Shown: positions 51,282-60,095 of the stretch, one piece after another
Layout of the letters: each line of letters starts with the position of its first letter
Position numbering within the stretch: position 1 is the first letter of the stretch
NCBI RefSeq assembly: GCF_005938385.1
Contig: NZ_VCRA01000009.1
Span: 186,001 to 250,000, forward strand
Direction: 5' to 3'
Length of the DNA stretch: 64,000 nucleotides
Source of the DNA: Paenibacillus mesophilus
GTDB lineage: Bacteria > Bacillota > Bacilli > Paenibacillales > NBRC-103111
The notes under the pieces: model-generated
What the model saw: the letters and a program-made list of their open reading frames with translations, nothing else
What the model was told of the DNA's origin: nothing
Database searches by the model: none
Position numbers and translations under genes: made by a program

Positions 51282-52073
51282 TCAGCTTCCCGTACTTTGA
51301 TACTTGGACACTCCGTAACGCCAAAACAGCAGACTCGCCCATAGGAACAACATCGCGAAAGCGGCCGTAGCGGCTAGCAGCCAAGGACCCGTTTCATGCC
51401 GGATGATGTAGAGCGCCGGTATATAGTTGACGAATCCGACCGGAATGACGGTGAGCAGAATCGTTTTGAGCCAGGCCGGAAAAATGTCCAGCGGGTAAAG
51501 GGCGGCATTGCGCGAAGCGTCCTCCGTGAAGTTTTGCAGCTCGTTGATGCGCGTCGTCCAAAATCCGACCGTTGCCGTACATAGGCCGATCGAGAACAAA
51601 ATGACCGCTCCGAAGAGTACGGCGCAAGCCGTCTGCGGAATGACGGTCCAGCCGACTTGACCGCTTGAGAGCAGCGTTGCGATGGAGATGACGAGTACGG
51701 CGGCGCTTTGGACGAACTGACCGGCCTGAAGGCTGAAGTTTTGCGACATGAGCGCGAGCAGGACCGGGACCGGACGGATGAGCAGCTGATCCAGATCGCC
51801 GCTGACGAAATAGTTTTCCAACCGGTGAACGTCTGAGGCGAATATGCGGTATATCGTATGCGAGAGGATGATGACGCCGTACAAGTAGGCCGCTTCGGGC
51901 AGCGTCCATCCTTTCAGGGCACCGAACTTGGATAATATGAGAGCGATTACGGAAAATTCGAGCGCGTACATCAAGCAAGCGAAAAAGGAAGATAGAACAA
52001 AGTTGAACTTGTACTGCATCCGGCTGCGAATGCTCGCCCGAATCAGCAAAGCGTACAGCTTCAAAGCGCTCAT
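51282..52073 (-). CDS. ABC-2 family permease (second subunit)
   Basis: 263 residues with six hydrophobic segments (for example FVLSSFFACLMYALEFSVIA and VLFGAVILFSIGLCTATVGF). The short conserved loop around GDLDQLLIRPVPVL is typical of DUF990/COG3694 permeases, where it contacts the ATPase. The true start is ATG 52073 (MSALKLYALLIRASI): it overlaps the previous gene's stop as ATGA, and GGAGG lies about nine bases upstream. The same frame is open far upstream inside the other permease gene, but that extension is out-of-frame shadow. It works with the permease at 52070-52846 as a heterodimer. Confidence 0.9.
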   Translation of the reverse strand: MSALKLYALLIRASIRSRMQYKFNFVLSSFFACLMYALEFSVIALILSKFGALKGWTLPEAAYLYGVIILSHTIYRIFASDVHRLENYFVSGDLDQLLIRPVPVLLALMSQNFSLQAGQFVQSAAVLVISIATLLSSGQVGWTVIPQTACAVLFGAVILFSIGLCTATVGFWTTRINELQNFTEDASRNAALYPLDIFPAWLKTILLTVIPVGFVNYIPALYIIRHETGPWLLAATAAFAMLFLWASLLFWRYGVSKYQSTGS

Positions 52074-52846
52074 CCGCCCTGCACCTCCACCTTGCGACGC
52101 AGCAGTCCGGTCATTCCGACGCATACGAGCGTCAGCGCCGCACACCATGCAAGCGATGGCAGCAGCACCAGGCCGTTCTCCATTTGCAGAAACAGCCGGG
52201 CGGGCATATATTGCATATACGGATACGGAGTAACCGCGCTGATCCGCTGCAGCCACTCCGGAAGCCATTCGAGCGGGATCATTCCGCCGGCCATTATCGC
52301 CGAAGCCGAAAGGTTGATCCAATACAGCCATCTCGATTCGGTTGACCATAACGCCAATGCCCCGATCAAATAGTTGATGCAGATGTTGATGTATGCGGCG
52401 AGAATAACGGCGGCGGATGTAACCACCCAAGCTCCGGGGTGCGGCGGAATGACGAGAGGCAGCGTCAAGGCGTAAAGCGCGAAGAGCGGAACCGCTTTGT
52501 ACAAGAGCTGATAAACGAGCTGTCCGCATTCGCGGTACAACAATTGGGCGAACAGAGGAACGGGGCGCATCAGATCGAGCGCTATTTGGCCGGTTCGGAC
52601 TTGCCGGTCGAGTCCCAAGCCGTTCGTGACGAACAGCGTCACACTGAAGCAAGCCTGATTGAACGCGATGTACGTGATCATCCCGTCCGTGCCGTATTCG
52701 CCGAGAGGGCTTTCGGCTCCGATGCTCGCCCATACCGAGACGAACACGTAACCGAAGACGGCGCTGGCGGCCGTGTTGAGGGCGTGCGACAAACGATACT
52801 GCAAATTCCGGGCATAAGCTTTTCGGGCGAGTACGCCGAATAACAT
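52070..52846 (-). CDS. ABC-2 family permease (first subunit)
   Basis: 258 residues with six hydrophobic segments. The cytoplasmic loop GQIALDLMRPVPLFAQ is the counterpart of the GDLDQLLIRPVP loop in the second permease, so the two subunits are distant homologues and should form the membrane part of one exporter. First gene of the three-gene operon; ATG 52846 has TAAGGAGGCCGG upstream. The 254-bp gap to the diguanylate cyclase gene on the other strand holds the divergent promoters, but no clear -10/-35 pair was identified. Confidence 0.9.
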   Translation of the reverse strand: MLFGVLARKAYARNLQYRLSHALNTAASAVFGYVFVSVWASIGAESPLGEYGTDGMITYIAFNQACFSVTLFVTNGLGLDRQVRTGQIALDLMRPVPLFAQLLYRECGQLVYQLLYKAVPLFALYALTLPLVIPPHPGAWVVTSAAVILAAYINICINYLIGALALWSTESRWLYWINLSASAIMAGGMIPLEWLPEWLQRISAVTPYPYMQYMPARLFLQMENGLVLLPSLAWCAALTLVCVGMTGLLRRKVEVQGG

Positions 52847-53100
52847 AACCGGCCTCCTTATAGCGGTTTTGCCGTATGCGGCAGCATTCCGCAGGGACGA
52901 ACGGCAATAATCGTAGCAAAAGGGCGAAGACGCCGGCTAGAGAACGAATCCCTAAAACCGTTTTTTCCGTCTGTCTGGCCGGATTCCATCGTTTGGCGGG
53001 GCGAACAGGTTTAAGTAAATTTCATCATAAGCTTTGAAGGAGGTTGGTCGAATACTGTCGAATATGCTACATCATCTTTTATTTCGAAGAGGGATTCGCC

Positions 53101-54660
53101 ATGGATCGAAAAAAAGGGTTCACCCTGCAGCTGATGGTCAGCGTTCTCGTCATTTTGTCCGGATTGACTACGCTTGCCGCTAGTATGTTCATTGCTTACC
53201 GGAACGAGAAGAAATCGCTTACCCGAATTACGCTGGAAATGAATAAAATCAACTCCGACCGGATCGCCGATTCGGTAGACGGATTGTTTTTCACCATGAA
53301 GACAAGCTTGTCCGAAACCGCCCGCTATTTGATGCGCAAGCAAGGCCAGACGGACGTGTCCGAAATGTTGAATTTGTTTTTGCTGAATCATCCCGATTTC
53401 AATTCGGTCTCCATGGTAAATGAGAACGGCATCCTCCTGCATTCGTCCGCCGGCATTACCGAAATGACGGGGCAGAAGGTGGAAAGCGTCGGGGTCGCCC
53501 AGGCGCTCCGGGAAAAACGCCCCCTCGTGTCCGAGCCGTATATGAGCGTGGGCAACAGGCTGATCGTGCTGGTCAGCGAACCGTTGTTCGACGAGAACGG
53601 AACGTACCGCGGATTTCTGGGCGCATCGATACGGCTGCAAGAACAAAATCTGCTCAGCAAAATGATCACGGGCGTCCCGAGCGGAGGCAGCGGGTCTTAC
53701 GTATTTGTCGTCAGCTCTTCCGGTTACATTTTGTACCACCCGGATCGCAGCCGTATCGGCGAGAACGGGTCGGAGAATGTCGCCGTGCAAGATTTGATGG
53801 CCGGCAAATCCGGAGCACAGCGGCTCGTCAATACGCGCGGAATCGATATGCTGGCGAGCTATACGGCGCTCAAAGGGCTAAATTGGGGAGTCGTTTCGCA
53901 GACGCCAACGAATGCGGTGCTGTCCGATTCCAAGAAGCAGGTGCTTGGCATCGCTCTGTATACGATTCCGGTCATGCTTGTCGTCATTATCATCATTTAT
54001 TATTTGATCGGCAAAGTGTCGGAACCGCTTGTCAAGCTGGCCCGCTTCGCGTCCCGGCTGTCGTACCGGACCGCGGCGGACGAGCCGTTCCCGCGCATTC
54101 ACGACTGGAATTATGAAGCGAACAAGCTGTACGGGGCTATGGCGATCGCGGTCAATCATGTCCGCCACGAATATGATAATTTGCTGCTTGAAGCCCATAC
54201 GGATCCGTTGACCGGTTTGTTCAACCGCAGGGTTATGGATCATTACATCCAAGTATGGATGGCGGAGAAAGTGCCGTTTTGTTTGCTGATTCTGGACTTG
54301 GACCATTTCAAACAAGTGAACGATACATACGGGCACGACGCGGGTGACGAGGTACTCAGGGCCGTGGCGCAAACGGTCCGGGCGAATACGAGAAGGGAGC
54401 ACGTCTGCTGCCGGTTCGGGGGGGAAGAATATGTCGTGCTTATGCCGGGCACGACGCGTAAAGAAGCGGCCGGCTACGCGGAAACGATCCGCCTCTGCCT
54501 GGAGCAGTCCGCAAGTCCGATCGGCAGACCGGTCACGGTATCCGTCGGATTGGCCGCCTATCCGGACTCGGCGGTCGATTCCGAGGTTTTGTTCCGGTTG
54601 GCCGACGAGGCGCTGTACAAGGCGAAACGGGCGGGGCGCAACCGGGTCGAAAGCAACTAG
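53101..54660 (+). CDS. Membrane diguanylate cyclase with extracellular Cache sensor
   Basis: About 519 residues. One membrane helix (LQLMVSVLVILSGLTTLAAS) leads into a dCache-type sensor (about 40-275; GSYVFVVSSSGYILYHPDRS is characteristic), a second helix (about 280-305), a linker, and a GGDEF domain (about 365-519). The active-site motif is RFGGEEY near 438-444: the first four residues of GG[D/E]EF are kept but the final Phe is Tyr. The usual inhibitory site RxxD, placed just ahead, reads RREH, so product feedback is probably lost. It should make cyclic di-GMP in response to an external ligand. ATG 53101 follows GAGGGA; upstream in-frame codons lack a site. Confidence 0.9.
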   Translation: MDRKKGFTLQLMVSVLVILSGLTTLAASMFIAYRNEKKSLTRITLEMNKINSDRIADSVDGLFFTMKTSLSETARYLMRKQGQTDVSEMLNLFLLNHPDFNSVSMVNENGILLHSSAGITEMTGQKVESVGVAQALREKRPLVSEPYMSVGNRLIVLVSEPLFDENGTYRGFLGASIRLQEQNLLSKMITGVPSGGSGSYVFVVSSSGYILYHPDRSRIGENGSENVAVQDLMAGKSGAQRLVNTRGIDMLASYTALKGLNWGVVSQTPTNAVLSDSKKQVLGIALYTIPVMLVVIIIIYYLIGKVSEPLVKLARFASRLSYRTAADEPFPRIHDWNYEANKLYGAMAIAVNHVRHEYDNLLLEAHTDPLTGLFNRRVMDHYIQVWMAEKVPFCLLILDLDHFKQVNDTYGHDAGDEVLRAVAQTVRANTRREHVCCRFGGEEYVVLMPGTTRKEAAGYAETIRLCLEQSASPIGRPVTVSVGLAAYPDSAVDSEVLFRLADEALYKAKRAGRNRVESN

Positions 54661-54672
54661 TTTGTACTATCC

Positions 54673-54695
54673 GGAGGGGATTTCCCCTCCTTTTT
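54673..54695 (+). terminator. Terminator of the diguanylate cyclase gene
   Basis: GGAGGGG-ATTT-CCCCTCC followed by five T residues, 12 bp after the stop. Confidence 0.9.
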
Positions 54696-54861
54696 GCTAT
54701 ATACATGCCACATTCGGGATGAACCGCACGGAAACGCGCCGCCCGACTCCAGTCCGAGTTCGGCATCTTTCTTGCTACCGCATCCTTACCGGACTGTGGT
54801 ATGATCGGATGAGGAAAGTATACAGGTACAATACAACTTCGAGTGCGAGGAGGATATGGAA

Positions 54862-55920
54862 ATGGATGCACTTACGCCTAATCCGGCGATGTACAACGTA
54901 CCGTTCCGCACGACCGAATTCAATGGAATGCCTTATCGGAGGCTTGGCTCTACGGGACTTCGGGTATCGAATATCGGTCTCGGCACCTGGAAAATCGGGT
55001 TCCCCGAGACGGGAGACGGGTCGCGCGTCGGAGAGTCGGAAGCGTTTGCGCTGTTCGACCGGGCATTGGAGCTCGGAGTCACGTTCTGGGATACGGCGAA
55101 CCGGTACAATTTCGGCTCGGGCAATTCGGAGAGGGTTATCGGCAGATGGCTGCGCGCCCATCCGGCGAACCGGCGGGACATCGTAGTGGCGACGAAGCTG
55201 TTCGGCGGGATGGATGGCACGACGCCGAATCATAGCGGGTTGTCCCGCTCCAACATTGTCGATTCGGTCGAGGCGAGCTTGGCACGGCTTCAAACGGATT
55301 GGATCGACGTGCTGTACTTCCACGCTTTCGATCCGGACACGCCTGCGGAGGAAAGCTTGGCGGCCGTGGAGGATTTGGTATCGTCGGGGAAAGTCCGTTA
55401 TTTTGCCGTGTCGAACTTCACGATCGGGATGCTCGAGCTGTACAGGCAGACGTCCGCTTCGGCTTCCGTGCGGTGCAGGATCGCCGCCGTGCAGAACCAG
55501 TTCGACGTTCTGAACGGAGAGCAGTCCGACAAGGAAGGGGTGCTCGGCTACGCCACAGCGAACGGAATCTCGTTCGTTCCGTGGAGTCCGCTCGCGCGCG
55601 GGCTGCTGACGGACCGGTACTTGGATGCGGCCAAAGTGGGGCCCGGAGATCGGCGTTATGACGAGGGGGATTGGCGGATCGACGTGGAGACCGAGCGCAA
55701 GCTGGGGCGGTTGGCGGCGCTCGGCCGCGAGTGGGGGCTGGAGGTCAGCCAGCTCGTCATGGCCTATATGCTGACGCTGCCCGGCATGGGGCCGCTCATT
55801 CCTTCCTCGACGACGGTCAAGCAGCTCGAGTCGAACGCCGCGGCGGGTAAAATCGTCCTCGAGCCGGAACAGCTTGACCGAGTGCAGGAGGCGTTGTCCG
55901 ATCGAGCCGGCGGAGCTTGA
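54862..55920 (+). CDS. Aldo/keto reductase
   Basis: About 352 residues. The TIM-barrel reductase shows the NADPH/active-site residues of the family: Asp and Tyr in FWDTANRYNFGSGNSERVIG, Lys in IVVATKLFGG, and His in VLYFHAFDP. The C-terminal phosphate-binding segment IPSSTTVKQLESNAAA binds the cofactor. It resembles the YajO/IolS-type oxidoreductases; the substrate is unknown. ATG 54862 was chosen over ATG 54856, as AGGAGG at 54848 is eight bases from the former and only two from the latter. The gene is monocistronic; a 0.56-kb repeat array follows. Confidence 0.88.
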   Translation: MDALTPNPAMYNVPFRTTEFNGMPYRRLGSTGLRVSNIGLGTWKIGFPETGDGSRVGESEAFALFDRALELGVTFWDTANRYNFGSGNSERVIGRWLRAHPANRRDIVVATKLFGGMDGTTPNHSGLSRSNIVDSVEASLARLQTDWIDVLYFHAFDPDTPAEESLAAVEDLVSSGKVRYFAVSNFTIGMLELYRQTSASASVRCRIAAVQNQFDVLNGEQSDKEGVLGYATANGISFVPWSPLARGLLTDRYLDAAKVGPGDRRYDEGDWRIDVETERKLGRLAALGREWGLEVSQLVMAYMLTLPGMGPLIPSSTTVKQLESNAAAGKIVLEPEQLDRVQEALSDRAGGA

Positions 55921-55934
55921 GGCGGGCGTAGTGC

Positions 55935-56500
55935 TCATTAGTACTTTATTGGAGACGAATGATCTTTCGAGTGCGAATTAGTGTTCAAATGTACCTTATG
56001 TGGCGGGGTAGGGAGTAAACAGGGCTTGATGCTCGGCGGGCGATAGCGTTCATATGTACCTTATTTCAGACGAAATAGTCTTTCGAGTGCGAAATAGTGT
56101 TCAAATGTACCTTATGTGGCGGGGGACAGAATAAACTGGGCATGATGAGGCTGCTCGGCGGGCGATAGCGTTCATATGTACCTTATTTCAGCCGAAATGA
56201 CCTTTCGAGTGCGAGATAGTGTTCAAATGTACCTTAAGTGGCGGGGGAGCGGAGCAAACAGGGCATGATGAGGCTGCTCGGCTGGGGATAGCGTTCATAT
56301 GTACCTTATTTCAGACGAAATGACCTTTCGAGTGCCAGATAGTGTTCAAATGTACCTTAAGTGGCGGGGGAGCGGAGTAAACAGGGCTTGATGAGGCTGA
56401 TCGGCTGGGGATAGTGCTCATTTGTACCTTATTTCAGACTAAATAGTCTTTCGAGTGTGAATTAGTGTTCAAATGTACCTTATGTGGTGGGTACCAGGGT
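55935..56500. repeat. Tandem repeat array, about 120-bp period, five copies
   Basis: The word GTGTTCAAATGTACCTTA starts at 55981, 56097, 56219, 56343 and 56465 (periods 116, 122, 124, 122). About 60 bp before each of the last four lies a sister word (GTTCATATGTACCTTATTTC or a close variant), so the array alternates two ~60-bp half units, joined by segments such as CTTTCGAGTGCGA and GTGGCGGGGGA. The first and last copies are more diverged. No open frame or promoter was recognised within it. Confidence 0.9.
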
Positions 56501-56553
56501 AAACTCGACGGGAAGGCCCCCTCTTCTCCGCCCAAATAGCTGCAACTTGTGCC

Positions 56554-56579
56554 GCCGGACGATTGCTGTCCGGCTTTTT
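56554..56579 (+). terminator. Intrinsic terminator after the repeat array
   Basis: GCCGGAC and GTCCGGC form a 7-bp stem with loop GATTGCT, followed by TTTTT. It would end any transcript running through the array. Confidence 0.8.
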
Positions 56580-56730
56580 GGCATAGTGCGGCAACTATGT
56601 CGTATTTTTAAAGGCGGGCTTATTAAAAGATGGGATATTCATCGTAAAAAATGAAACGCATAAGTTCGGAGCAGGCGATATGATAAAACGTAGGATGGAC
56701 AACAACTGTCATAATGAGAGGGGAACGACA

Positions 56731-57807
56731 ATGAGTCGGAAAACGAAAATCGGCATTATCGGAGCAGGCAACATCGGCGCGGTTCATGCCGCAGAATTCA
56801 GCAAATTGGCGGAACGGTGCGAGATCGTCGCCATATCGGACAAATACAAGCCTCTGGCGGAGTCGCGGGCCAAGCAGTTCGGCATTCCGAGCGTAGAGGA
56901 GAGCCCGGAGCAGCTGATCGCCCGCAGCGATATCGATGCGGTCATTATAGGAGTACCTAACCGGTTCCATGCGGATTTGGCGGTTGGCGCGCTCCAATCG
57001 GGCAAGCACGTGCTGCTCGAGAAGCCGATGGGACTCGACGCCGAGCATGCGAAACGGATCGTCCGGGCGCAGCGCGCAACCGGCAACGTGCTGATGGTAT
57101 CGCACCAGATGAGATGGGATTGGCTGCCCTTGCAAGTGAAGAAGCAGGTGGAGCAGGGCGAGCTCGGCCGGATTTATTCGGCCAAAACCGGCTGGTACCG
57201 CCGCAAGGGCATACCGGGCTGGGGCACGTGGTTTACGCGCAAAGATATGTCCGGCGGCGGTCCGTTGATCGACATCGGCGTACATATGCTCGATTTGGCG
57301 CTGCATCTGATGGGTGATCCGAAGCCCGTCTCCGTATCGGGAGCCGTCTATGCCGAGTTCGGACCGAAGAAGAAAGGCATCGGCAGCTGGGGGACTCCGG
57401 ATTGGAACGGCGTGTGGGACGTGGAAGATTTCAGCACCGCACTCGTCCGGATGGAGGATGGAAGCACGCTGACGCTCGAAGTGAGCTGGGCGGTCCATAT
57501 GGATACGGACAGCAAGCCGTTCGTCCATCTGATGGGCTCCGAGGGAGGAGCTTCGCTGCGCGGGGGAGAGGGCAAATTTTTGTCCGAGTCGTTCGACCGC
57601 GCGATGGAAGTCGAGCTGAAGACGCCGGGCAATGACGAAGGGGCGCGCATCCGGCTGAGCCGCCATTTCCTCGATTGCGTGGAGAAAGGCGAACAGCCGC
57701 TGACGTCGGCGATGACCGGCTTGACGAACAACTTGATCATCGACGCGATCTACGAATCGTCGCGCACGGGCAGCGAAGTGAAGCTGGACTGGGACGGTCT
57801 GCGGTAA
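56731..57807 (+). CDS. Gfo/Idh/MocA-family oxidoreductase
   Basis: About 358 residues. The Rossmann loop is KIGIIGAGNIGAVHA, the family motif is LLEKPMGLDAEHAK, and the C-terminal domain has GGGPLIDIGVHMLDLALHLMG with the active-site Asp-x-x-x-His spacing of the inositol-dehydrogenase-like group. ATG 56731 follows GAGAGGGG by seven bases; the longer frame upstream has no site. It pairs with a TIM-barrel isomerase 41 bp downstream, the same pairing as at 32899-34824 but with diverged sequences, so it probably serves a different sugar. Confidence 0.9.
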   Translation: MSRKTKIGIIGAGNIGAVHAAEFSKLAERCEIVAISDKYKPLAESRAKQFGIPSVEESPEQLIARSDIDAVIIGVPNRFHADLAVGALQSGKHVLLEKPMGLDAEHAKRIVRAQRATGNVLMVSHQMRWDWLPLQVKKQVEQGELGRIYSAKTGWYRRKGIPGWGTWFTRKDMSGGGPLIDIGVHMLDLALHLMGDPKPVSVSGAVYAEFGPKKKGIGSWGTPDWNGVWDVEDFSTALVRMEDGSTLTLEVSWAVHMDTDSKPFVHLMGSEGGASLRGGEGKFLSESFDRAMEVELKTPGNDEGARIRLSRHFLDCVEKGEQPLTSAMTGLTNNLIIDAIYESSRTGSEVKLDWDGLR

Positions 57808-57848
57808 AGGACCTAAAAAAGCGAATATCCGAAAGGAGAGGGCGAACC

Positions 57849-58691
57849 ATGCTTAAAGGATTGACTCGAGCGGGGCTCGGGAACGTCGGCGATGTCGAAC
57901 AGTTTATCGCTTTGGCGTCGCGACACGGGTTTCAAGCGGTGGATATCGATGTGGGGGGGCTTGCCGAAGGGCGCGGCGTCGAAGGGGCTGCGGACTTGCT
58001 CCGCTCGCATAACGTCGCAGTAGGTTCGATAGGTCTGCCGGTTCAATGGCGGACAACGGACGACGAGTTCCGGACAGGACTTCCCGCCTTGCTGAAAAAT
58101 GCGGCATTGGCGCGGCAGTTGGGTTGTACCTCTTGCACGACCTATATTCTGCCTTCGACCGACGAGCCGGCCGCCGCGTTCATGGCCTCGGCGATTCGGC
58201 GGCTGCGCTTGTGCGCTCAAATGCTGGGTGCCTACGGTATTCGTCTCGGGCTTGAATTCGTCGGCCCGCACCATTTGCGGACGCGCTGGAAAAACCCGTT
58301 CATCTGGACGATGGCCGATACGCTGGACATGATCGAGGCGATCGGCGAGCCGAACGTCGGCCTGCTGCTTGACTCGTACCATTGGTATACGAACGGTCTC
58401 GGCACCGATGACATCGCACGGCTGCGTCCGGACCAAATCGTCCACGTACATCTGAACGACGCCCCGGACGTCCCGGTTTCAGAAGCTTTGGACAACGGAA
58501 GGCTGATTACCGGCGAAGGGGTCATCGACCTGGTCGGCTTCCTGAAAGCTTTGAAGCAAACGGGCTACAAAGGCGTCCTCGCGCAGGAGGTGCTCACCCA
58601 GCAGCCGCAGCAGGAGCCTGCGGAAGAGCTCGTTCGCAGGACGGCCGCGCAATATAGCCGCTTGTTCGCGGAGGCCGGGATCGGCAGCTGA
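57849..58691 (+). CDS. Sugar phosphate isomerase/epimerase-like TIM-barrel protein
   Basis: 280 residues of the xylose-isomerase-like TIM-barrel family. Landmarks are SRHGFQAVDIDVGG near the N terminus, RLGLEFVGPHHLR (metal Glu), NVGLLLDSYHWYTNG (Asp, His) and QIVHVHLNDAPD (His, Asp), then GVLAQEVL with a final Glu, so the metal-binding set looks complete. ATG 57849 has AAGGAGAGGG upstream, and earlier codons of this frame belong to the overlapping oxidoreductase gene. It should act with the upstream Gfo/Idh enzyme on a keto-sugar or inosose. Confidence 0.88.
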   Translation: MLKGLTRAGLGNVGDVEQFIALASRHGFQAVDIDVGGLAEGRGVEGAADLLRSHNVAVGSIGLPVQWRTTDDEFRTGLPALLKNAALARQLGCTSCTTYILPSTDEPAAAFMASAIRRLRLCAQMLGAYGIRLGLEFVGPHHLRTRWKNPFIWTMADTLDMIEAIGEPNVGLLLDSYHWYTNGLGTDDIARLRPDQIVHVHLNDAPDVPVSEALDNGRLITGEGVIDLVGFLKALKQTGYKGVLAQEVLTQQPQQEPAEELVRRTAAQYSRLFAEAGIGS

Positions 58692-58693
58692 CG

Positions 58694-58790
58694 ATAAGCA
58701 ACGAAGGCCGGCTCCACTTTGGGGGTCCAGTAGGGGGCTCCCCCAAAAGTACTTGGAATAAGCAACGAAGGCCGGCTCCACTTTTGGGGG
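58694..58790. repeat. Hairpin repeat (AATAAGC loop family), copy 3, with an extra half unit
   Basis: CCCCCAAAAGT (58740-58750) and ACTTTTGGGGG (58780-58790) pair perfectly over 11 bp around a loop with GGAATAAGCAACGAAGGCC. The half unit before it (58694-58725) repeats ATAAGCAACGAAGGCCGGCT and a CCACTTTGGGGG arm, so 1.5 copies stand in tandem between convergent genes. Confidence 0.75.
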
Positions 58791-58812
58791 ACTAGTTACG
58801 ACTTCAGACGAT

Positions 58813-59706
58813 TTACGACAGCTTCGGGGGCATATCCGGCTCTCCTGACAGCTTCCGGTAATCGTTCGGAGTCGTCCCTTTTTGTTCGCGGAAAATGCGC
58901 GAGAACGTATTATAGGAGCCGTATCCGGCCTCCATGGCGATATCGGATATTTTCATATCGGTCGACGACAGCAGGCCGCAAGCATGGCGGAGCCGCACGT
59001 CGTGCACGTGCTGAAGAAACGTCCGCCCCGCTTTTTTCCTGAACAGTGCGCTCAAGTAGGCGGGACTGATGCGGAAATGGCCGGCGACGGCGTTCAGCGT
59101 TAGGTCGTCCTTGAAATGATGCTGGATGAACCGGATAATGTCCAAATACATGCCTTTGCCCGCGGCAGCTTCATCCGTCTGGGCATGTTCCGCTATAGCC
59201 CGTTTCCGGTGACGGTCGAAAACGATCAGGATGTCGATCAGCATCACCTTTATTTTCAGCCGTTTCCAGCTCTCTCCGCCCCGGTATTCTTCGTACAGCG
59301 CATCGAACGACCGTCTCATTGCGGTCTCCGGCTCGCCCTCGAAGCAATGATAGGAGGCGAGGGAAGGATCGGTATGCACCAGCAGCTTTTGCAGCTCGGC
59401 CTTGCTCTCAAGCTCCGCGAACAGCCCGTGGCTGAACCGGAAGTTGTACAGCGACAATGTGCAGCCCGGGCTCGTATGCAGCTCGTGAATCTGGTACGGC
59501 TGTATGAACGACAGCGTCCCCGGCTTCATCGAATGCTCGACGCCGTTGATCGTCTCGGAGCCTTCTCCTTCGATGACGTACGATATTTCCAAATAGTCGT
59601 GCCGGTGGGCCCTGTACCCGCTTTTCAGCCGGTTGATGGAGATATGGAGAGGGAAGGCCGTATTCATATTCGGATAATGCTCAATGTATTCAGGGAGGTA
59701 AGACAC
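58813..59706 (-). CDS. AraC-family transcriptional regulator
   Basis: About 297 residues. The cupin sensor has HRHDYLEISYVIEGEGSETI and the GTLSFIQPYQIHEL loop. The AraC domain has LTLNAVAGHFRISPAYLSAL and KISDIAMEAGYGSYNTFSRI, ending KGTTPNDYRK. The start is uncertain: GTG 59706 (VSYLPEYI) and TTG 59712 both follow AAAGAGGT, while ATG 59745 has no visible site. The gene converges on the Gfo/Idh-isomerase pair and is divergent from the oxidoreductase operon at 60096; the sugar pair is the more likely target, by analogy with the rest of the window. Confidence 0.87.
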   Translation of the reverse strand: MSYLPEYIEHYPNMNTAFPLHISINRLKSGYRAHRHDYLEISYVIEGEGSETINGVEHSMKPGTLSFIQPYQIHELHTSPGCTLSLYNFRFSHGLFAELESKAELQKLLVHTDPSLASYHCFEGEPETAMRRSFDALYEEYRGGESWKRLKIKVMLIDILIVFDRHRKRAIAEHAQTDEAAAGKGMYLDIIRFIQHHFKDDLTLNAVAGHFRISPAYLSALFRKKAGRTFLQHVHDVRLRHACGLLSSTDMKISDIAMEAGYGSYNTFSRIFREQKGTTPNDYRKLSGEPDMPPKLS

Positions 59707-59858
59707 GGGCAAAATACCTCTTTCTCGCGGGCGTCCCACGGCCATTTCGATTCACGTTTCGGCGAAACCGCACGTATGCATAGTAGGGAAGCATGCCGGT
59801 TCAATAACCCCATTATAAATTGATATTAGTCGTTTGCGTGAAAATTCCGAAAAAAAGA

Positions 59859-59886
59859 TTGCTGACGGCGCAATTGCTGGTAAAAT
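59859..59886 (+). promoter_or_regulatory. Probable promoter of the 2-oxoacid oxidoreductase operon
   Basis: TTGCTG (59859-59864), 16 bp, TAAAAT (59881-59886). Transcription from about 59893 would give a leader of some 200 bases before ATG 60096. Confidence 0.5.
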
Positions 59887-59899
59887 GAATAAGAGAGAC

Positions 59900-59918
59900 C
59901 GAATAGTCACACTATTCG
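59900..59918. promoter_or_regulatory. Palindrome at the start of the oxidoreductase leader
   Basis: CGAATAGT-CAC-ACTATTCG is a perfect 8+3+8 inverted repeat just after the predicted transcription start. A repressor operator or a 5' RNA hairpin are both possible. Confidence 0.5.
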
Positions 59919-60095
59919 CACTTGGCGCACATCGAGCAAATGCAGTCGTACTTCGCCAATCGCCGCAACTCGGGAGCTGCTACGCCTTTACGTATCCGGT
60001 ACCGCCGCAACTTGCTCTTCCCGGGCAAGGATCAAGCGTCTCTACTCGTGCATAAAAATACGCAGCGGCTCCTAATCCCGAAAGGAGCAACGTCT

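Noticed and set aside
52074-52919. N-terminal extension of the second ABC-2 permease to 545 residues
   Set aside because: The extra part runs inside the other permease gene in a different frame and is Arg-rich. ATG 52073 has the ATGA overlap and a ribosome site.
55935-56500. CRISPR array
   Set aside because: Repeat words recur, but the intervening segments are also repeats of each other, periods are about 120 bp, and no cas genes are present.
59922-60095. N-terminal extension of the gamma-delta oxidoreductase subunit
   Set aside because: It has no ribosome site at the upstream TTG, while ATG 60096 has AAAGGAG and matches the family start; the region better fits a leader RNA.
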